Notes: a model not told the origin generated them from the letters alone. A stretch of 64,000 bases of DNA from Streptomyces sp. MH60 (GCF_002939385.1 NZ_MULI01000039.1:1-64000), one strand, 5' to 3'. Shown: positions 9,166 to 17,788, counted from the first letter of the stretch. Numbers and translations: made by a program.

Positions 9166-10104
9166 TTACAGCATCGCTTCTATGCGCTTGTGATAAAATG
9201 CCACCCATTTACCCGAATAGTCAATGGAGTGCATCACTAGTCGACCGATAGAAACTTCAAACCCTTGCATCGCTACAGGGTTTTCACCAAAATGGCATTT
9301 TAGCTTCCATGCCAGAAAATTAGGTATCCACTTCCCCTTAAGTGTGCGCCTCGCGTCTCCCGTCGCATATGCGGAGGATATTTTAACGGCAACCTTCGCT
9401 TCAACTTTGGACGTCTCAGAGGGTGGGAGCTTGCTCCTACGCCTCACTCTAGCCCGCGCAGCAGCAGCGAGGGCAGGGTCAACGATTCCATATTTGTCCG
9501 GGTTAATACTCGACTCTCTTCCGAAACCTACGTCACATCGGGCGTCGAGCGCCTTTGCAAGGCAGCACAGTTCAACCCACTCCCTCCATAGGACAGCGAG
9601 CTCCAGTCTCCAGTCACCCAAGTAGCCTAGAGCTTTTCTTGCAGTCCATCTGTCCAAAGAGAGGGAACTCATCATCACTTCTTCCGAGATCCCATGAGCG
9701 AATATATCGGCTTCCACATCACTATTCTGGGTGTAAAGAATGTGAGGGTTGCGTCGCCCCCCTCCGGAGATTTGCTCATTATCTCTATCTAGGCAGAAGA
9801 ATAGAAGTCGATCCCCCAACGGTGAGCTCAGCTGCAGCGATCTCCCCCTCTTGCAATGATCGAAGAATGACAACACCGCCGGTTTGCCACCAGCAGATTT
9901 CCCAGTCACCTCATCGCGAATTTGCTCAACTAGCCACACTTGATATCCAGCGTCTTTGATCTTCTTGCTGGATTCGCATATTCTCGAATAGTGAGCCCTA
10001 TCGTAGTCTCGACCTTCGACGATCAGGAAGACCTTATCTCTCGACATAGCCGCTCTGCGCAGGAAAGAGGACCGAGGACGAGTGATCTTTTTTGTTCCTG
10101 TCAC
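9166..10104 (-). CDS. DUF4435/Toprim-like protein, candidate PARIS effector (AriB-like)
   Basis: A 312-residue protein whose core reads KVFLIVEGRDYDRAHYS, then RLLFFCLDRDNEQISGGG, then LYTQNSDVEADIF. This is the DUF4435 layout, with Toprim-type acidic residues E30 and D106-x-D108. In known PARIS systems the DUF4435 protein AriB is a Toprim nuclease held and released by the ATPase AriA. The GTG start overlaps the stop of the upstream ATPase gene by four bases (GTGA), which implies coupled translation and a shared complex. Base composition is far below the genome norm, a sign of transfer. Family membership is from motifs only; nuclease activity is inference. Confidence 0.8.
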   Translation of the reverse strand: MTGTKKITRPRSSFLRRAAMSRDKVFLIVEGRDYDRAHYSRICESSKKIKDAGYQVWLVEQIRDEVTGKSAGGKPAVLSFFDHCKRGRSLQLSSPLGDRLLFFCLDRDNEQISGGGRRNPHILYTQNSDVEADIFAHGISEEVMMSSLSLDRWTARKALGYLGDWRLELAVLWREWVELCCLAKALDARCDVGFGRESSINPDKYGIVDPALAAAARARVRRRSKLPPSETSKVEAKVAVKISSAYATGDARRTLKGKWIPNFLAWKLKCHFGENPVAMQGFEVSIGRLVMHSIDYSGKWVAFYHKRIEAML

Positions 10105-11273
10105 AGCGGAAAAATCCTGTCCTCAGAGAGATCCGCCATAACGTCTGGCGAGTGCGTAGCCATGACTAGTTGTGCCTTCGGGTTCACGACCTGCATAGCT
10201 TCAATCAGCCTGTGCTGCCAATCAACATGCAGCGACAACTCAGGCTCATCAACCAACAATGTTGATTCCTCAGCGGCCAAACATTCAAGAAGCAACCGAA
10301 GGAGCTGTTTTTCGCCGCCGGAAAGGGACTCGATTGAAATTTCCTCGCCGTTTGACGTAATCTCCAACTGTCCTCGATTGAAAGTCAACTCCTTATCACC
10401 CCCATACATTTCGTTGACTAGCCGCTGAATCTTGAGCTGTGGTTCAAGTGCCGCTTCGATCTCTTGTTGAACTTCACTAATTTCAGACACTACCGTACGC
10501 AGCAGTGGATCGCGCTCATAGTTCTTTGCGAAGGACCCGTAAGTTCCAAGTTTTAGATGCCTGCGCAATCGTTGGTCCGCGAAGAAATCACGTACAACTT
10601 CGTATGCCTGTTTACTGTCCATACTCGGCACTCCTTCCTTTAGGAGTTTTTCGCTTCCGCCGAGGACAGACGACAATGTCAGCGCAAGCCCTTTTTCTTG
10701 CACATCCCTAATCTCGGTCAGGGACTTGGTATTGTAATTCTGCCAGATATTCTTGATCTCTTGCGCAAACAATTCATCCAGGGTTTCCTCATCGAGGGCG
10801 GAGTGGCCAAAATCCGACCTCTGCGAGTACACGTTCCGTCTCCTCGACTCATTGATCCGGTTGATTGATAGATACGTATGCTGGAATCTCGATTCCAGCG
10901 CATCTTCGGGCAGACTTTCTTTTTTTGTGGTCGTTTCCCAATTGAATACCCGAGACTCCACTAGCACATTCTGCGCCACTTCATATTTTCTGTGGATTCC
11001 TGCGGCAGCCTCATGGACGGATTTTTTGGTGATCTTCCTTGTAAAATCAGTCTTGAAGGTATCGCTGTAAAATGTGACCGTGGCCGACCTAAACGGCACC
11101 CGAGTAAGGGTGCTAGCGTTATTCTCGAGGGCGCTGTGTAGAATTTTGAGAAGTGACGTCTTGCCGGAACCGTTGAATCCCCAGAAGATGTTGGTGTCTC
11201 GATTGATTGATCGCCTAACAGTCCCTTTCCTGCCGGCCAAACCATTTACTGAGAAGGACTTGATGTAAGTCAC
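10101..11273 (-). CDS. AAA/ABC-type ATPase, candidate PARIS sensor (AriA-like)
   Basis: A 390-residue OLD/SMC-like ATPase with Walker A GFNGSGKT (32-39), ABC signature LSGGEKQ (317-323), Walker B STLLVDEPE (337-345) and the switch His in MATHSP (374). The middle ~200 residues are helical and poorly conserved, as expected of the sensing or oligomerisation part. It is the first gene of a two-gene operon with a DUF4435 gene, the same order as ariA-ariB. It starts with GTG and has no strong ribosome-binding site, so expression may be low. AT-rich codons contrast sharply with the host. Another AAA plus DUF4435 defence type remains possible. Confidence 0.82.
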   Translation of the reverse strand: MTYIKSFSVNGLAGRKGTVRRSINRDTNIFWGFNGSGKTSLLKILHSALENNASTLTRVPFRSATVTFYSDTFKTDFTRKITKKSVHEAAAGIHRKYEVAQNVLVESRVFNWETTTKKESLPEDALESRFQHTYLSINRINESRRRNVYSQRSDFGHSALDEETLDELFAQEIKNIWQNYNTKSLTEIRDVQEKGLALTLSSVLGGSEKLLKEGVPSMDSKQAYEVVRDFFADQRLRRHLKLGTYGSFAKNYERDPLLRTVVSEISEVQQEIEAALEPQLKIQRLVNEMYGGDKELTFNRGQLEITSNGEEISIESLSGGEKQLLRLLLECLAAEESTLLVDEPELSLHVDWQHRLIEAMQVVNPKAQLVMATHSPDVMADLSEDRIFPL

Positions 11274-11449
11274 TTGAAGCCTTATCCGTCAGAGGGCCAC
11301 TGAAACGGTTGTGCTGATTCTTTCGCGTGGCGACAGGAGGGACAGTATCTAACGCTAACGGCTACTGGTCTACTCACTGTCGAAAGTTGGGTCGTGGCGT
11401 TTCGCGTGCGCGTCGACGCATCGGTTGAGCGGGGGCTCCTTGAGAGTGA

Positions 11450-12400
11450 GTGATCATGGGACCGCTCGCTAGATCACAGCGCCAGAGCCGTGATCTTCGA
11501 GGCTCGCGCCAAAGTGGACCTAACTGCACTAGCTACGACAAACCTCTTCTCTCATGCCGGATGGCTCTCGAGTGGTGCCGCCTGCGCCGGTTCGCCCGCA
11601 GGGTGGTAAGCAACGTCTTGCGTTACACGGTCGAAGAAGAGGGTCTGCTCAGCGCTAATCCGCTGCCCCGAGTGGACTGGACGCCGCCTGATAGTGACGA
11701 CGAGATCGGTTTCCGGTACGTCCCTGGCCCGGATGTCGCGCGAGCCCTGCTTGAGGCCGTTCGGGACTTGGAACCGCGCGGTGCCCACCTTCATGCGTTC
11801 TGCGGGTGCCTCTACTACGCAGCCATGCGCCCCGGGGAGATCGTTGCGCTTAAGGAGTCGGACTGCACGTTGCCGCCGAACACTCCCGACTCGGTCAAGG
11901 AATGGGGCGAGCTGCTGCTTGGGGAGAGCCGCCCGGAGGTAGGCGGTGGCTGGACCGATGACGGCACGTCATACGAGAAGCGCGGCCTGAAGCGACGTAG
12001 GAGCGGGGCAACACGCACGGTTCCGATCCCGCCCGTTCTCGTGCATCTACTTCGGGAGCACATCGCCCGGTACGGCACGGCCGATGATGGCCGGTTGTTC
12101 AGAGCAGCGCGGGGAGGACGAGTGGACCCTACCGAGTACTGCGCCATGTGGGAGAAGGCGCGGAAAGCGGTGCTCAGCCCCAAAGAGGTGAAGTCCGAGC
12201 TTGCGGCAGTGCCGTACTCCCTGCGGCATGCAGGCGTCTCACTGTGGATCAAATCAGGAGTGGACCCCGCAGAGGTCGCCGCACGCGCCGGCCACAGCAT
12301 CGCCGTGCTGTACCGCTTCTACGCGAAGATCCTCAAGGGCGGGCAGCAGCATTCCAACAGCCTCATCGCCCGCGCTCTCGACGGCGAGGAGCGGCCCTGA
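11450..12400 (+). pseudogene. Tyrosine recombinase/integrase, N-terminally eroded
   Basis: The frame encodes 316 residues, but integrase homology starts only near ARRVVSNVLRYTVEEEGLL (about base 11594). What follows is the complete catalytic domain: Arg I in MRPGEIVALK, LRHAGVSLW, the late His in ARAGHS and the nucleophile Tyr in LYRFYAK. The arm-binding domain and most of the core-binding domain are missing, and upstream codons look non-homologous. The gene ends 137 bp from tRNA-Ser, the usual place next to attP. It is probably non-functional alone, but a shorter protein could start at the ATG at 11560. Confidence 0.72.
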
Positions 12401-12403
12401 TCC

Positions 12404-12422
12404 TGGCCCACAGATGGCCCAT
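12404..12422. repeat. Arm-type repeat, right
   Basis: TGGCCCACAGATGGCCCAT, one mismatch from 8879-8897, starting 4 bases after the integrase stop and 115 bases from the attachment core. Confidence 0.55.
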
Positions 12423-12536
12423 ACGTACTGGTCAACCCTGGGATATGGGCGAGCCAGGGTGAGACAAGGTCATGCGGAAGGGGTGCCGCCCCGGAGAGCT
12501 GCACCCCTTCTGACCTGCTAGGTCTCTGACCTGCCT

Positions 12537-12591
12537 GCGGTGGGTGTGGGATTTGAACCCACGGTGGCTTGCGCCACGACGGTTTTCAAGA
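12537..12591. repeat. attachment-site copy at the intact tRNA-Ser, proximal end of island
   Basis: The 3' half of the intact tRNA gene, 54 of 55 bases identical to 8761-8815. The crossover lies somewhere in this segment. The single mismatch (12567 G, 8791 A) tells the two copies apart. Confidence 0.85.
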
Positions 12592-12622
12592 CCGTTCCCT
12601 TAGGCCGCTCGGGCAACCCACC
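12538..12622 (-). tRNA. tRNA-Ser (anticodon UGA)
   Basis: An 85-base gene read on the minus strand. The acceptor stem is GGTGGGT/ACCCACC, the anticodon stem is ACGGT/ACCGT with loop CTTGAAA (anticodon TGA), there is a long variable arm typical of serine tRNA, and the T-arm contains GGTTCAAATCC. CCA is not encoded. The 3' half is duplicated at 8761 because an integrative element inserted here and restored the gene. Confidence 0.93.
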
Positions 12623-12684
12623 TCCGCACCGTCCCGCCTGGGGCGGAGCGGGTACAGCCTACCGGCAGCGTCCGCCGTGCGGGC

Positions 12685-13275
12685 TCACGTGTGGTGTGGG
12701 GGGCGGGCCGCCTGCCAGGCCGCCTCGATCATCGGGAAGATCTCGTCGAGGGCGGCCTCGGGGTCGGGGGCCTCGCGGGACAGTGAGTAGGCGTCGATCA
12801 CGAACCGCGCGAGGGTGCGGGCGGCGGTTTCGCTCCGGGTCAGGGTGGGGTCGGCGGCGATGACCCTGGCCAGTGCTTCCGCGTGGCGCAGGCGTACCGA
12901 CTCGTCGTACTTCCGCAGGGCGGGGGACGCGTCGATCATGCGCCAGATCGGGGCGGCGCTGTCCGCGGTGCAGTGCCGGACCAGGGCCAGGACCTCGCGG
13001 CGCAGCGCGGGGATCAGTGGCTCGTCCGGTGCCCGGTCGGTGACCGCGCGCGTGAGGCGGTGCTCGAAGTCCTCGTCCTGCTCGAAGACCAGGGCCTCCT
13101 TCGAGGCGAAGTGGGAGAAGAGCGTGGTGACGGCCACGTCGGCCTCGGCGGCCACGTCACGGATGCCCACCGCGTCGTACCCGCGTTCCAGGAAGAGCCG
13201 CAGCGCGGTGTCGGCGATCTTCTGACGGGTCGCGGCCTTCTTGCGCTCGCGGCGGCCCGACTGTTGCACGGTCAT
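12685..13275 (-). CDS. TetR/AcrR-family transcriptional regulator
   Basis: A 196-residue regulator with an N-terminal helix-turn-helix (RQKIADTALRLFLERGYDAV, then VTTLFSHFASKEALV) and a helical effector-binding domain. It is divergent from the quinone oxidoreductase gene 71 bp away, with AT-rich inverted repeats between them, so it probably represses both. The ligand may be a reactive electrophile given the neighbour, but that is inference. Confidence 0.85.
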   Translation of the reverse strand: MTVQQSGRRERKKAATRQKIADTALRLFLERGYDAVGIRDVAAEADVAVTTLFSHFASKEALVFEQDEDFEHRLTRAVTDRAPDEPLIPALRREVLALVRHCTADSAAPIWRMIDASPALRKYDESVRLRHAEALARVIAADPTLTRSETAARTLARFVIDAYSLSREAPDPEAALDEIFPMIEAAWQAARPPHHT

Positions 13276-13302
13276 GCCCGGCAGGCTAGCAGGTACGAAA
13301 CA

Positions 13303-13313
13303 ATAACTGTTAT
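13303..13313. promoter_or_regulatory. Probable TetR operator between divergent genes
   Basis: ATAAC-T-GTTAT, a short inverted repeat in an AT-rich patch. A second inverted repeat, AACG-N5-CGTT, follows at 13316-13328, ending 19 bases before the oxidoreductase start. Confidence 0.5.
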
Positions 13314-13346
13314 GAAACGCTATCCGTTAGTGCTACGGTCGGCCGC

Positions 13347-14240
13347 ATGAAGAAAGTGAGCTTCGAGGAATTCGGCGGTCCGGACGTTCTGCGCCTGGTC
13401 GACGCCGAGGAGCCCCACGCGGGGCCCGGTCGCATACGCGTCGCCGTGCGGGCGGCGGGAGTGAATCCCGTCGACTGGCGGGTCAGGGAGGGGCAGGTGC
13501 TGGGGGCGCATCCGGTCGAACTGCCCGCCGGGGTCGGGCTGGACGCCGCCGGGGTGGTGGACGAGGTCGGCGAGGGGGTCACCGGGGTCGAGGTCGGGGA
13601 CCGGGTATTCGGCGAGGGCGCCGACACCTACGCCGAGTTCGCCGTGCTCGGGGCCTGGGCGCGGATGCCGGAGGGGCTGACCTTCGAAGAGGCGGCCGGG
13701 TATCCCTCCGTGGTGGAGACCGCGTTGCGCGTCATCCGCGAGGTCGGCGTACGGCCCGGGCAGACGCTGCTGGTCAGCGGCGCGTCGGGGGGAGTCGGGT
13801 CGGCGGTGCTGCAGATCGCCCGCGAGCGCGGCATCAGGGTGATCGGTACGGCCGGTGCCGCCAACCAGGAGTACCTGCGCGGCCTCGGTGCCGTCGCCAC
13901 GACGTACGGCGAGGGCTGGGTCGAGCGGGTGCGGGGGCTCGGCGACGTCGACGCGGCTCTCGATCTGGCCGGTTCGGGTGTGATCCCCGAGTTGGTCGAG
14001 CTGACCGGGAGTCCGGAGAGGGTCGTCACCATCGCCGATCTCGGGGCGCCCGAGTTCGGTGTCCGGTTCTCCGGCGTGGCCGGGAGCGTGCCGGCGGCGC
14101 TCGCCGAGGCCGTCGACCTGATCTCGCGGGGGAAGCTCCACATCCCGGTCGAGAAGTCGTACTCGCTCGCCGAGGCCGCGGCCGCGCACCGCGACAGTCA
14201 AGCCGGTCACACACGCGGGCGCCGGGTCATCGTCGTCTGA
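13347..14240 (+). CDS. NADP-dependent quinone oxidoreductase/zinc-type alcohol dehydrogenase
   Basis: A 297-residue medium-chain dehydrogenase/reductase. The catalytic domain starts MKKVSFEEFGGPDVLRLVD and carries AAGVNPVDWRVREG. The Rossmann domain has the nucleotide motif VSGASGGVGSAVLQ (~residues 150-163). The Cys/His ligands of the structural-zinc loop are absent, so it belongs to the zinc-free QOR-like branch that reduces quinones or enones with NADPH. It is divergently paired with a TetR regulator. Physiological substrate unknown; detoxification of electrophiles is likely. Confidence 0.87.
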   Translation: MKKVSFEEFGGPDVLRLVDAEEPHAGPGRIRVAVRAAGVNPVDWRVREGQVLGAHPVELPAGVGLDAAGVVDEVGEGVTGVEVGDRVFGEGADTYAEFAVLGAWARMPEGLTFEEAAGYPSVVETALRVIREVGVRPGQTLLVSGASGGVGSAVLQIARERGIRVIGTAGAANQEYLRGLGAVATTYGEGWVERVRGLGDVDAALDLAGSGVIPELVELTGSPERVVTIADLGAPEFGVRFSGVAGSVPAALAEAVDLISRGKLHIPVEKSYSLAEAAAAHRDSQAGHTRGRRVIVV

Positions 14241-14262
14241 ACCGGGTCCCCACCTCCTGACG

Positions 14263-14298
14263 CACTTCGCCACCGGGGCCGGCCCCGGTGGCGAAGTG
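14263..14298. terminator. Bidirectional terminator, perfect 18-bp stem
   Basis: A 36-base perfect palindrome (left arm begins CACTTCGCCACC) between the convergent oxidoreductase gene and HtrA-like gene. The centre is GGCC, so it can fold from both strands. Confidence 0.8.
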
Positions 14299-14327
14299 GG
14301 TTGAACGTGAGGGGTGGAGAACGCCGG

Positions 14328-15932
14328 TCAGTCGTCGCCGAGCTTCGAGCCCAGGGTGACCTCGGTCGTGTGCTGCTTGCCGCCGCGCTCGTAGGTGACG
14401 GTGACCCCGTCGCCGGGCTTGTGGGTCCAGATCTCGCCGATCAGGGTCGGACCGCTGTCGATCACCCGGTCGTCGAGCTTGGTGATGACGTCACCGGGCT
14501 TGAGGCCCGCGTCGTCGGCGGGGCCGCCCTTCTCGACCGGGTCGGAGCCGCCCACGCCCTGCTCGGTGAGCTTGGCGCCGTTCGTCGTCTCCTCCAGGGA
14601 GACGGAGGCACCGATCTTCGCGTACACCGGCTTGCCGGTCTTGATCAGCTGCTGGGCGACGAACTTCGCCTGGTTGACCGGGATCGCGAAGCCCAGGCCG
14701 ATGGAGCCGGCCTGGCCGGTGCCGAAGCCGCCGTTGCCGGTCGACTGGATCGCGGAGTTGATGCCGATGACGTTGCCCTGCGCGTCGAGCAGCGGGCCGC
14801 CGGAGTTGCCCGGGTTGATCGACGCGTCGGTCTGCAGGGCGCTCATGTAGGACGCCTTGCTGTCGGCGCTGCCGTCGCTGGAGGCCACGGGGCGGTTCTT
14901 GGCGCTGATGATGCCCGTGGTCACCGTGTTGGACAGACCGAAGGGGGCGCCGATGGCGATCGTCGAGTCGCCGACGGCGACCTTGTCGGAGTCGCCGAGG
15001 GAGAGCGGCTTCAGGTCCGAGGGGGCGTTCTCGAGCTTGATGACCGCGACGTCGTAGCCCTGGGCGTGGCCGACCACCTCGGCGTCGTACTTCTTGCCGT
15101 TGGGGAAGGTCGCGCTGAGCTTGCCGCCGTCGACCGCCTCCGCCACCACGTGGTTGTTGGTGACGATGTGGCCTTCCTTGTCGAAGACGAACCCGGTGCC
15201 GGTGCCGCCCTCGCCGTTGCTTCCCTCGGCCTGGATGGTGACCGTGCTCGGCAGCGCCTTGGCGGCCACGCCGGCGACGGTGCCCGCTTCGCGCTTGACG
15301 GAGCCGCCGGTGTCGGAGGCGGAGACCGTGGTGGAACCGCCGTCGTCGTTGTTCCTGGCCAGGGTGTAGCCGAGACCGCCGCCCAGACCGCCCGCGACCA
15401 GCGCGGCGATCAGCACACCGGCGAGCACACCGCCACGTCCGCGGCCCGGCTTCGGCGCGGGCTGCTGGTACGAGGCGCCCCAGCCGCCCGCTCCGCCGCC
15501 CGACCCGTCACCGGGGCCCTCGCCGAAACCGCTGCCGTAGCCGTTGTGGCCGCCTCCGCCGTACGTCGGAGTCTGGGCGCCCGGGGGGCCCGGAGTGCCC
15601 GGCGGCGGGGGCGGGGGCCACGAAGCGTCGGGAGCGGTGGATCCCTGCGGGACCTCGCCGCCCTGGGGTGCCTGATGCCCCTGAGGCTGGGGAGCCTGGT
15701 GCCCCTGGGGCGCCTGGTGGTCCTGCGGCGACGCGCCCTGAGGCACCGGGTGACCCTGCGCCGCGGTCGGGGCCTCGGCGGGGGGAGCCGCCGGGGCGTC
15801 GGGGGCGGTGGCGGGCGCCTGGTGCGGGGCGGGCGGTGCGGGAGGCTGGGCGGAGGCAGCGGGAGCATCCACCGGCACGGGAGGTGCGGACGGGGCCGGG
15901 GGTACCGCGGTGCCCTCGTTCTCGGTGCTCAC
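14328..15932 (-). CDS. HtrA/DegP-like membrane-anchored serine protease
   Basis: A 534-residue protein. The first ~165 residues are a Pro/Ala/Gln-rich cytoplasmic tail with QGHQAPQ-type repeats. One TM helix (~169-190) follows, then a trypsin-like domain with catalytic H261 (TNNHVV), D294 (GYDVAV) and S377 (GNSGGP), and a C-terminal PDZ domain (KGGPADDAGLKPGDVITKLD). The GTG start at 15932 follows aggagagaagct. HtrA proteases degrade or refold misfolded exported proteins; Streptomyces paralogues belong to the secretion-stress response. No regulator is adjacent, so CssRS-type control is only a possibility. Confidence 0.9.
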   Translation of the reverse strand: MSTENEGTAVPPAPSAPPVPVDAPAASAQPPAPPAPHQAPATAPDAPAAPPAEAPTAAQGHPVPQGASPQDHQAPQGHQAPQPQGHQAPQGGEVPQGSTAPDASWPPPPPPGTPGPPGAQTPTYGGGGHNGYGSGFGEGPGDGSGGGAGGWGASYQQPAPKPGRGRGGVLAGVLIAALVAGGLGGGLGYTLARNNDDGGSTTVSASDTGGSVKREAGTVAGVAAKALPSTVTIQAEGSNGEGGTGTGFVFDKEGHIVTNNHVVAEAVDGGKLSATFPNGKKYDAEVVGHAQGYDVAVIKLENAPSDLKPLSLGDSDKVAVGDSTIAIGAPFGLSNTVTTGIISAKNRPVASSDGSADSKASYMSALQTDASINPGNSGGPLLDAQGNVIGINSAIQSTGNGGFGTGQAGSIGLGFAIPVNQAKFVAQQLIKTGKPVYAKIGASVSLEETTNGAKLTEQGVGGSDPVEKGGPADDAGLKPGDVITKLDDRVIDSGPTLIGEIWTHKPGDGVTVTYERGGKQHTTEVTLGSKLGDD

Positions 15933-16194
15933 AGCTTCTCTCCTCGTTCCACGGCTGGTTGTCGCTCACCCTGGTCGCGCTCAGCCACGCTCACGCGCTG
16001 CTCCACGGTCCGGCGCGATGCGGATGTGCTGGTGCTTTTGTATGCCATCAGCTTTTCCCACGGGCCGTCAGAGCACCATAAGCGGTAGCTGTGGGTCCCC
16101 GACCGTCCTTTATATAGGTCATCCAAGACTAAACGGACGCGTTGCCGTTTCAGCCGATGGCACGTCTACCCGCCCGCGGTGGCACCATGACGCG

Positions 16195-17022
16195 GTGACT
16201 CACGCACGACAGCACCGGATTCAGGTCGTCGCCCACCGTGGCGCCTCCGAGGAGGCACCCGAGCACACCCTCGCCGCGTACCGCAAGGCGATCGAGGACG
16301 GGGCGGACGCCCTGGAGTGCGATGTGCGCCTGACCGCCGACGGCCACCTCGTCTGCGTCCACGACTGGCGCGTCAACCGTACGTCGAACGGCCGCGGTGC
16401 GGTGTCCGCGCTGGAGCTGGCCGACCTCGCCGCCCTCGACTTCGGCGCCCGCCGCACCCGGGAGTTCTGGCGCACGCGCGACGAGCAGCCCGACTGGGAG
16501 CACCGCCCCGAGGACCGGGAGGAGACCTCCGTCCTGACCCTGGAACGGCTGCTGCAACTGGTCGCCGACGCGGGGCGGCGCGTGGAGCTGGCGATCGAGA
16601 CCAAGCACCCCACGCGCTGGGCGGGGCAGGTGGAGGAGCGGCTGCTGCTGCTCCTGAAGCGGTTCGGACTCGACGCCCCGGACTCGGCCGAGGAGTCCCC
16701 GGTGCGGGTGATGAGCTTCTCGGCCCGGTCGCTGCACCGGGTGCGGACCGCCTCGCCGACGCTGCCGACGGTCTATCTGATGCAGTTCGTCTCGCCCCGG
16801 CTGCGCGACGGACGGCTGCCCGCGGGTGTCCGGATCGCAGGCCCCTCGATGCGGATCGTGCGCAACCACCCCGCGTACATCGAGCGCCTGAAGCGGGCCG
16901 GTCATCAGGTGCACGTGTGGACGGTGAACGAGACCGCCGACGTGGATCTCTGCTCCGACCTGGGCGTGGACGCCATCATCACCAACCGGCCGCGCGCGGT
17001 CCTGGACCACCTGGGCCGCTGA
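16195..17022 (+). CDS. Glycerophosphodiester phosphodiesterase
   Basis: A 275-residue GDPD-family TIM-barrel enzyme that hydrolyses glycerophosphodiesters to glycerol-3-phosphate and an alcohol. Motifs are VVAHRGASEEAPEHTLAAY (catalytic His-Arg), ALECDVRLTADGHLVCVHD (metal ligands Glu and Asp, second catalytic His), AIETKHP, and HVWTVNE near the C-terminus. It has no signal peptide, so it is cytoplasmic. I chose the GTG at 16195 because the earlier frame would translate the promoter region shared with the divergent HtrA gene, and the ATG at 16187 is out of frame. Confidence 0.87.
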   Translation: MTHARQHRIQVVAHRGASEEAPEHTLAAYRKAIEDGADALECDVRLTADGHLVCVHDWRVNRTSNGRGAVSALELADLAALDFGARRTREFWRTRDEQPDWEHRPEDREETSVLTLERLLQLVADAGRRVELAIETKHPTRWAGQVEERLLLLLKRFGLDAPDSAEESPVRVMSFSARSLHRVRTASPTLPTVYLMQFVSPRLRDGRLPAGVRIAGPSMRIVRNHPAYIERLKRAGHQVHVWTVNETADVDLCSDLGVDAIITNRPRAVLDHLGR

Positions 17023-17236
17023 TTCGTCCGCGGCTCTTGACCCGGCGACCCGACTGCTCCATTCTCCGGTCTCGGCCACACCGACCAATTCCAGCCAGGT
17101 GATTACGGGGAGTGCTCCGGCGCGTTCGGTACGTGTTCGACCGTGTCGAATGCGTCACCGTGCGGGGATCGGCCGGTTTCCGGCTCAGGGCGATGGGGCA
17201 TCCACACCGTGGCGTGGGGCGAAGGAGGTCTCGGGG

Positions 17237-17788
17237 GTGGCGTTGGTGGTGGCACAGGAAGTGCCCACGTCGTCGAGCATGGCCGTGCCCCATGGCCCTG
17301 CGGGCGTGGGGGAAGCGAGACACCGCATGCGCGATCAGTTGCGCAGGGGCGGGGTGGCGGAATCGGTCATCGACGACGCTGTACTGGTCCTTTCCGAGCT
17401 GTTGAGCAATGCGTGCAAGCACGGCCGTCCCCTGGGCGACGCCCTGGCCGGGGACGGCGACGTCCGGGCCGCGTGGCAGGTGGACGCGGGCGGCCGGCTC
17501 CTGGTGGAGGTCACGGACGGTGGCGGCCCGACCCGCCCGGCTCCGGCGACGCCCTCGGTCACCGCGCACGGCGGCCGCGGGCTGAACATCATCACCGCAC
17601 TCGCCGACGACTGGGGTGTACGGGACGACGCCCGCGGAGAGGTCACGGTCTGGGTCGTCGTCCACGACGACGTGCACGACCCGGACGCCGGGCACCGGCG
17701 CGACGACTTCGCCGCCCGTATCTCGGCACCGGCGGTGTCGGAGATCCCCGGCCTGGACTTCGCGGACGCCTTCGAGGACCTGTCCTGA
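17237..17788 (+). CDS. ATP-binding anti-sigma-type regulator (HATPase_c_2)
   Basis: A 183-residue protein with the GHKL ATP-binding fold of RsbW/SpoIIAB-like kinases: N-box LVLSELLSNACKHG, G1 box EVTDGGGPTRP and G2 box HGGRGLNIITALAD. It lacks a histidine-kinase dimerisation domain. A perfect ribosome-binding site aaggaggt lies 7 bases before the GTG at 17237, which settles the start. Streptomyces has dozens of such proteins, usually orphan; targets are unknown. Its stop codon lies in the first copy of a 22-bp tandem repeat. Confidence 0.83.
   Translation: MALVVAQEVPTSSSMAVPHGPAGVGEARHRMRDQLRRGGVAESVIDDAVLVLSELLSNACKHGRPLGDALAGDGDVRAAWQVDAGGRLLVEVTDGGGPTRPAPATPSVTAHGGRGLNIITALADDWGVRDDARGEVTVWVVVHDDVHDPDAGHRRDDFAARISAPAVSEIPGLDFADAFEDLS

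Larger units (their letters stand above)
8761..12591. mobile_element. 3.8-kb integrative element or genomic island in tRNA-Ser(UGA)
   Basis: The island is bounded by 55-bp direct repeats of the tRNA 3' half. The integrase gene lies next to the intact tRNA, and matching arm-type repeats sit near both ends. The cargo is one operon of two low-G+C genes (60-base rows sampled at 10141, 10741 and 10981 give 57, 48 and 45% G+C) against a >70% background. No replication or transfer gene remains and the integrase lacks its N-terminus, so it is probably immobile by itself but could be mobilised in trans. Confidence 0.8.

Noticed and set aside
9500..10100. CRISPR or toxin-antitoxin reading of the island cargo
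   Set aside because: No spaced repeats, and gene sizes and motifs fit ATPase plus DUF4435 rather than a toxin-antitoxin pair.
13320..14273. 317-codon minus-strand frame opposite the quinone oxidoreductase
   Set aside because: Antisense shadow of a clear dehydrogenase gene; no domain and no ribosome-binding site.
14301..16088. 595-codon + strand frame opposite the HtrA-like gene
   Set aside because: Low-complexity Gly/Arg/Val-rich translation, antisense to a gene with full catalytic triad.
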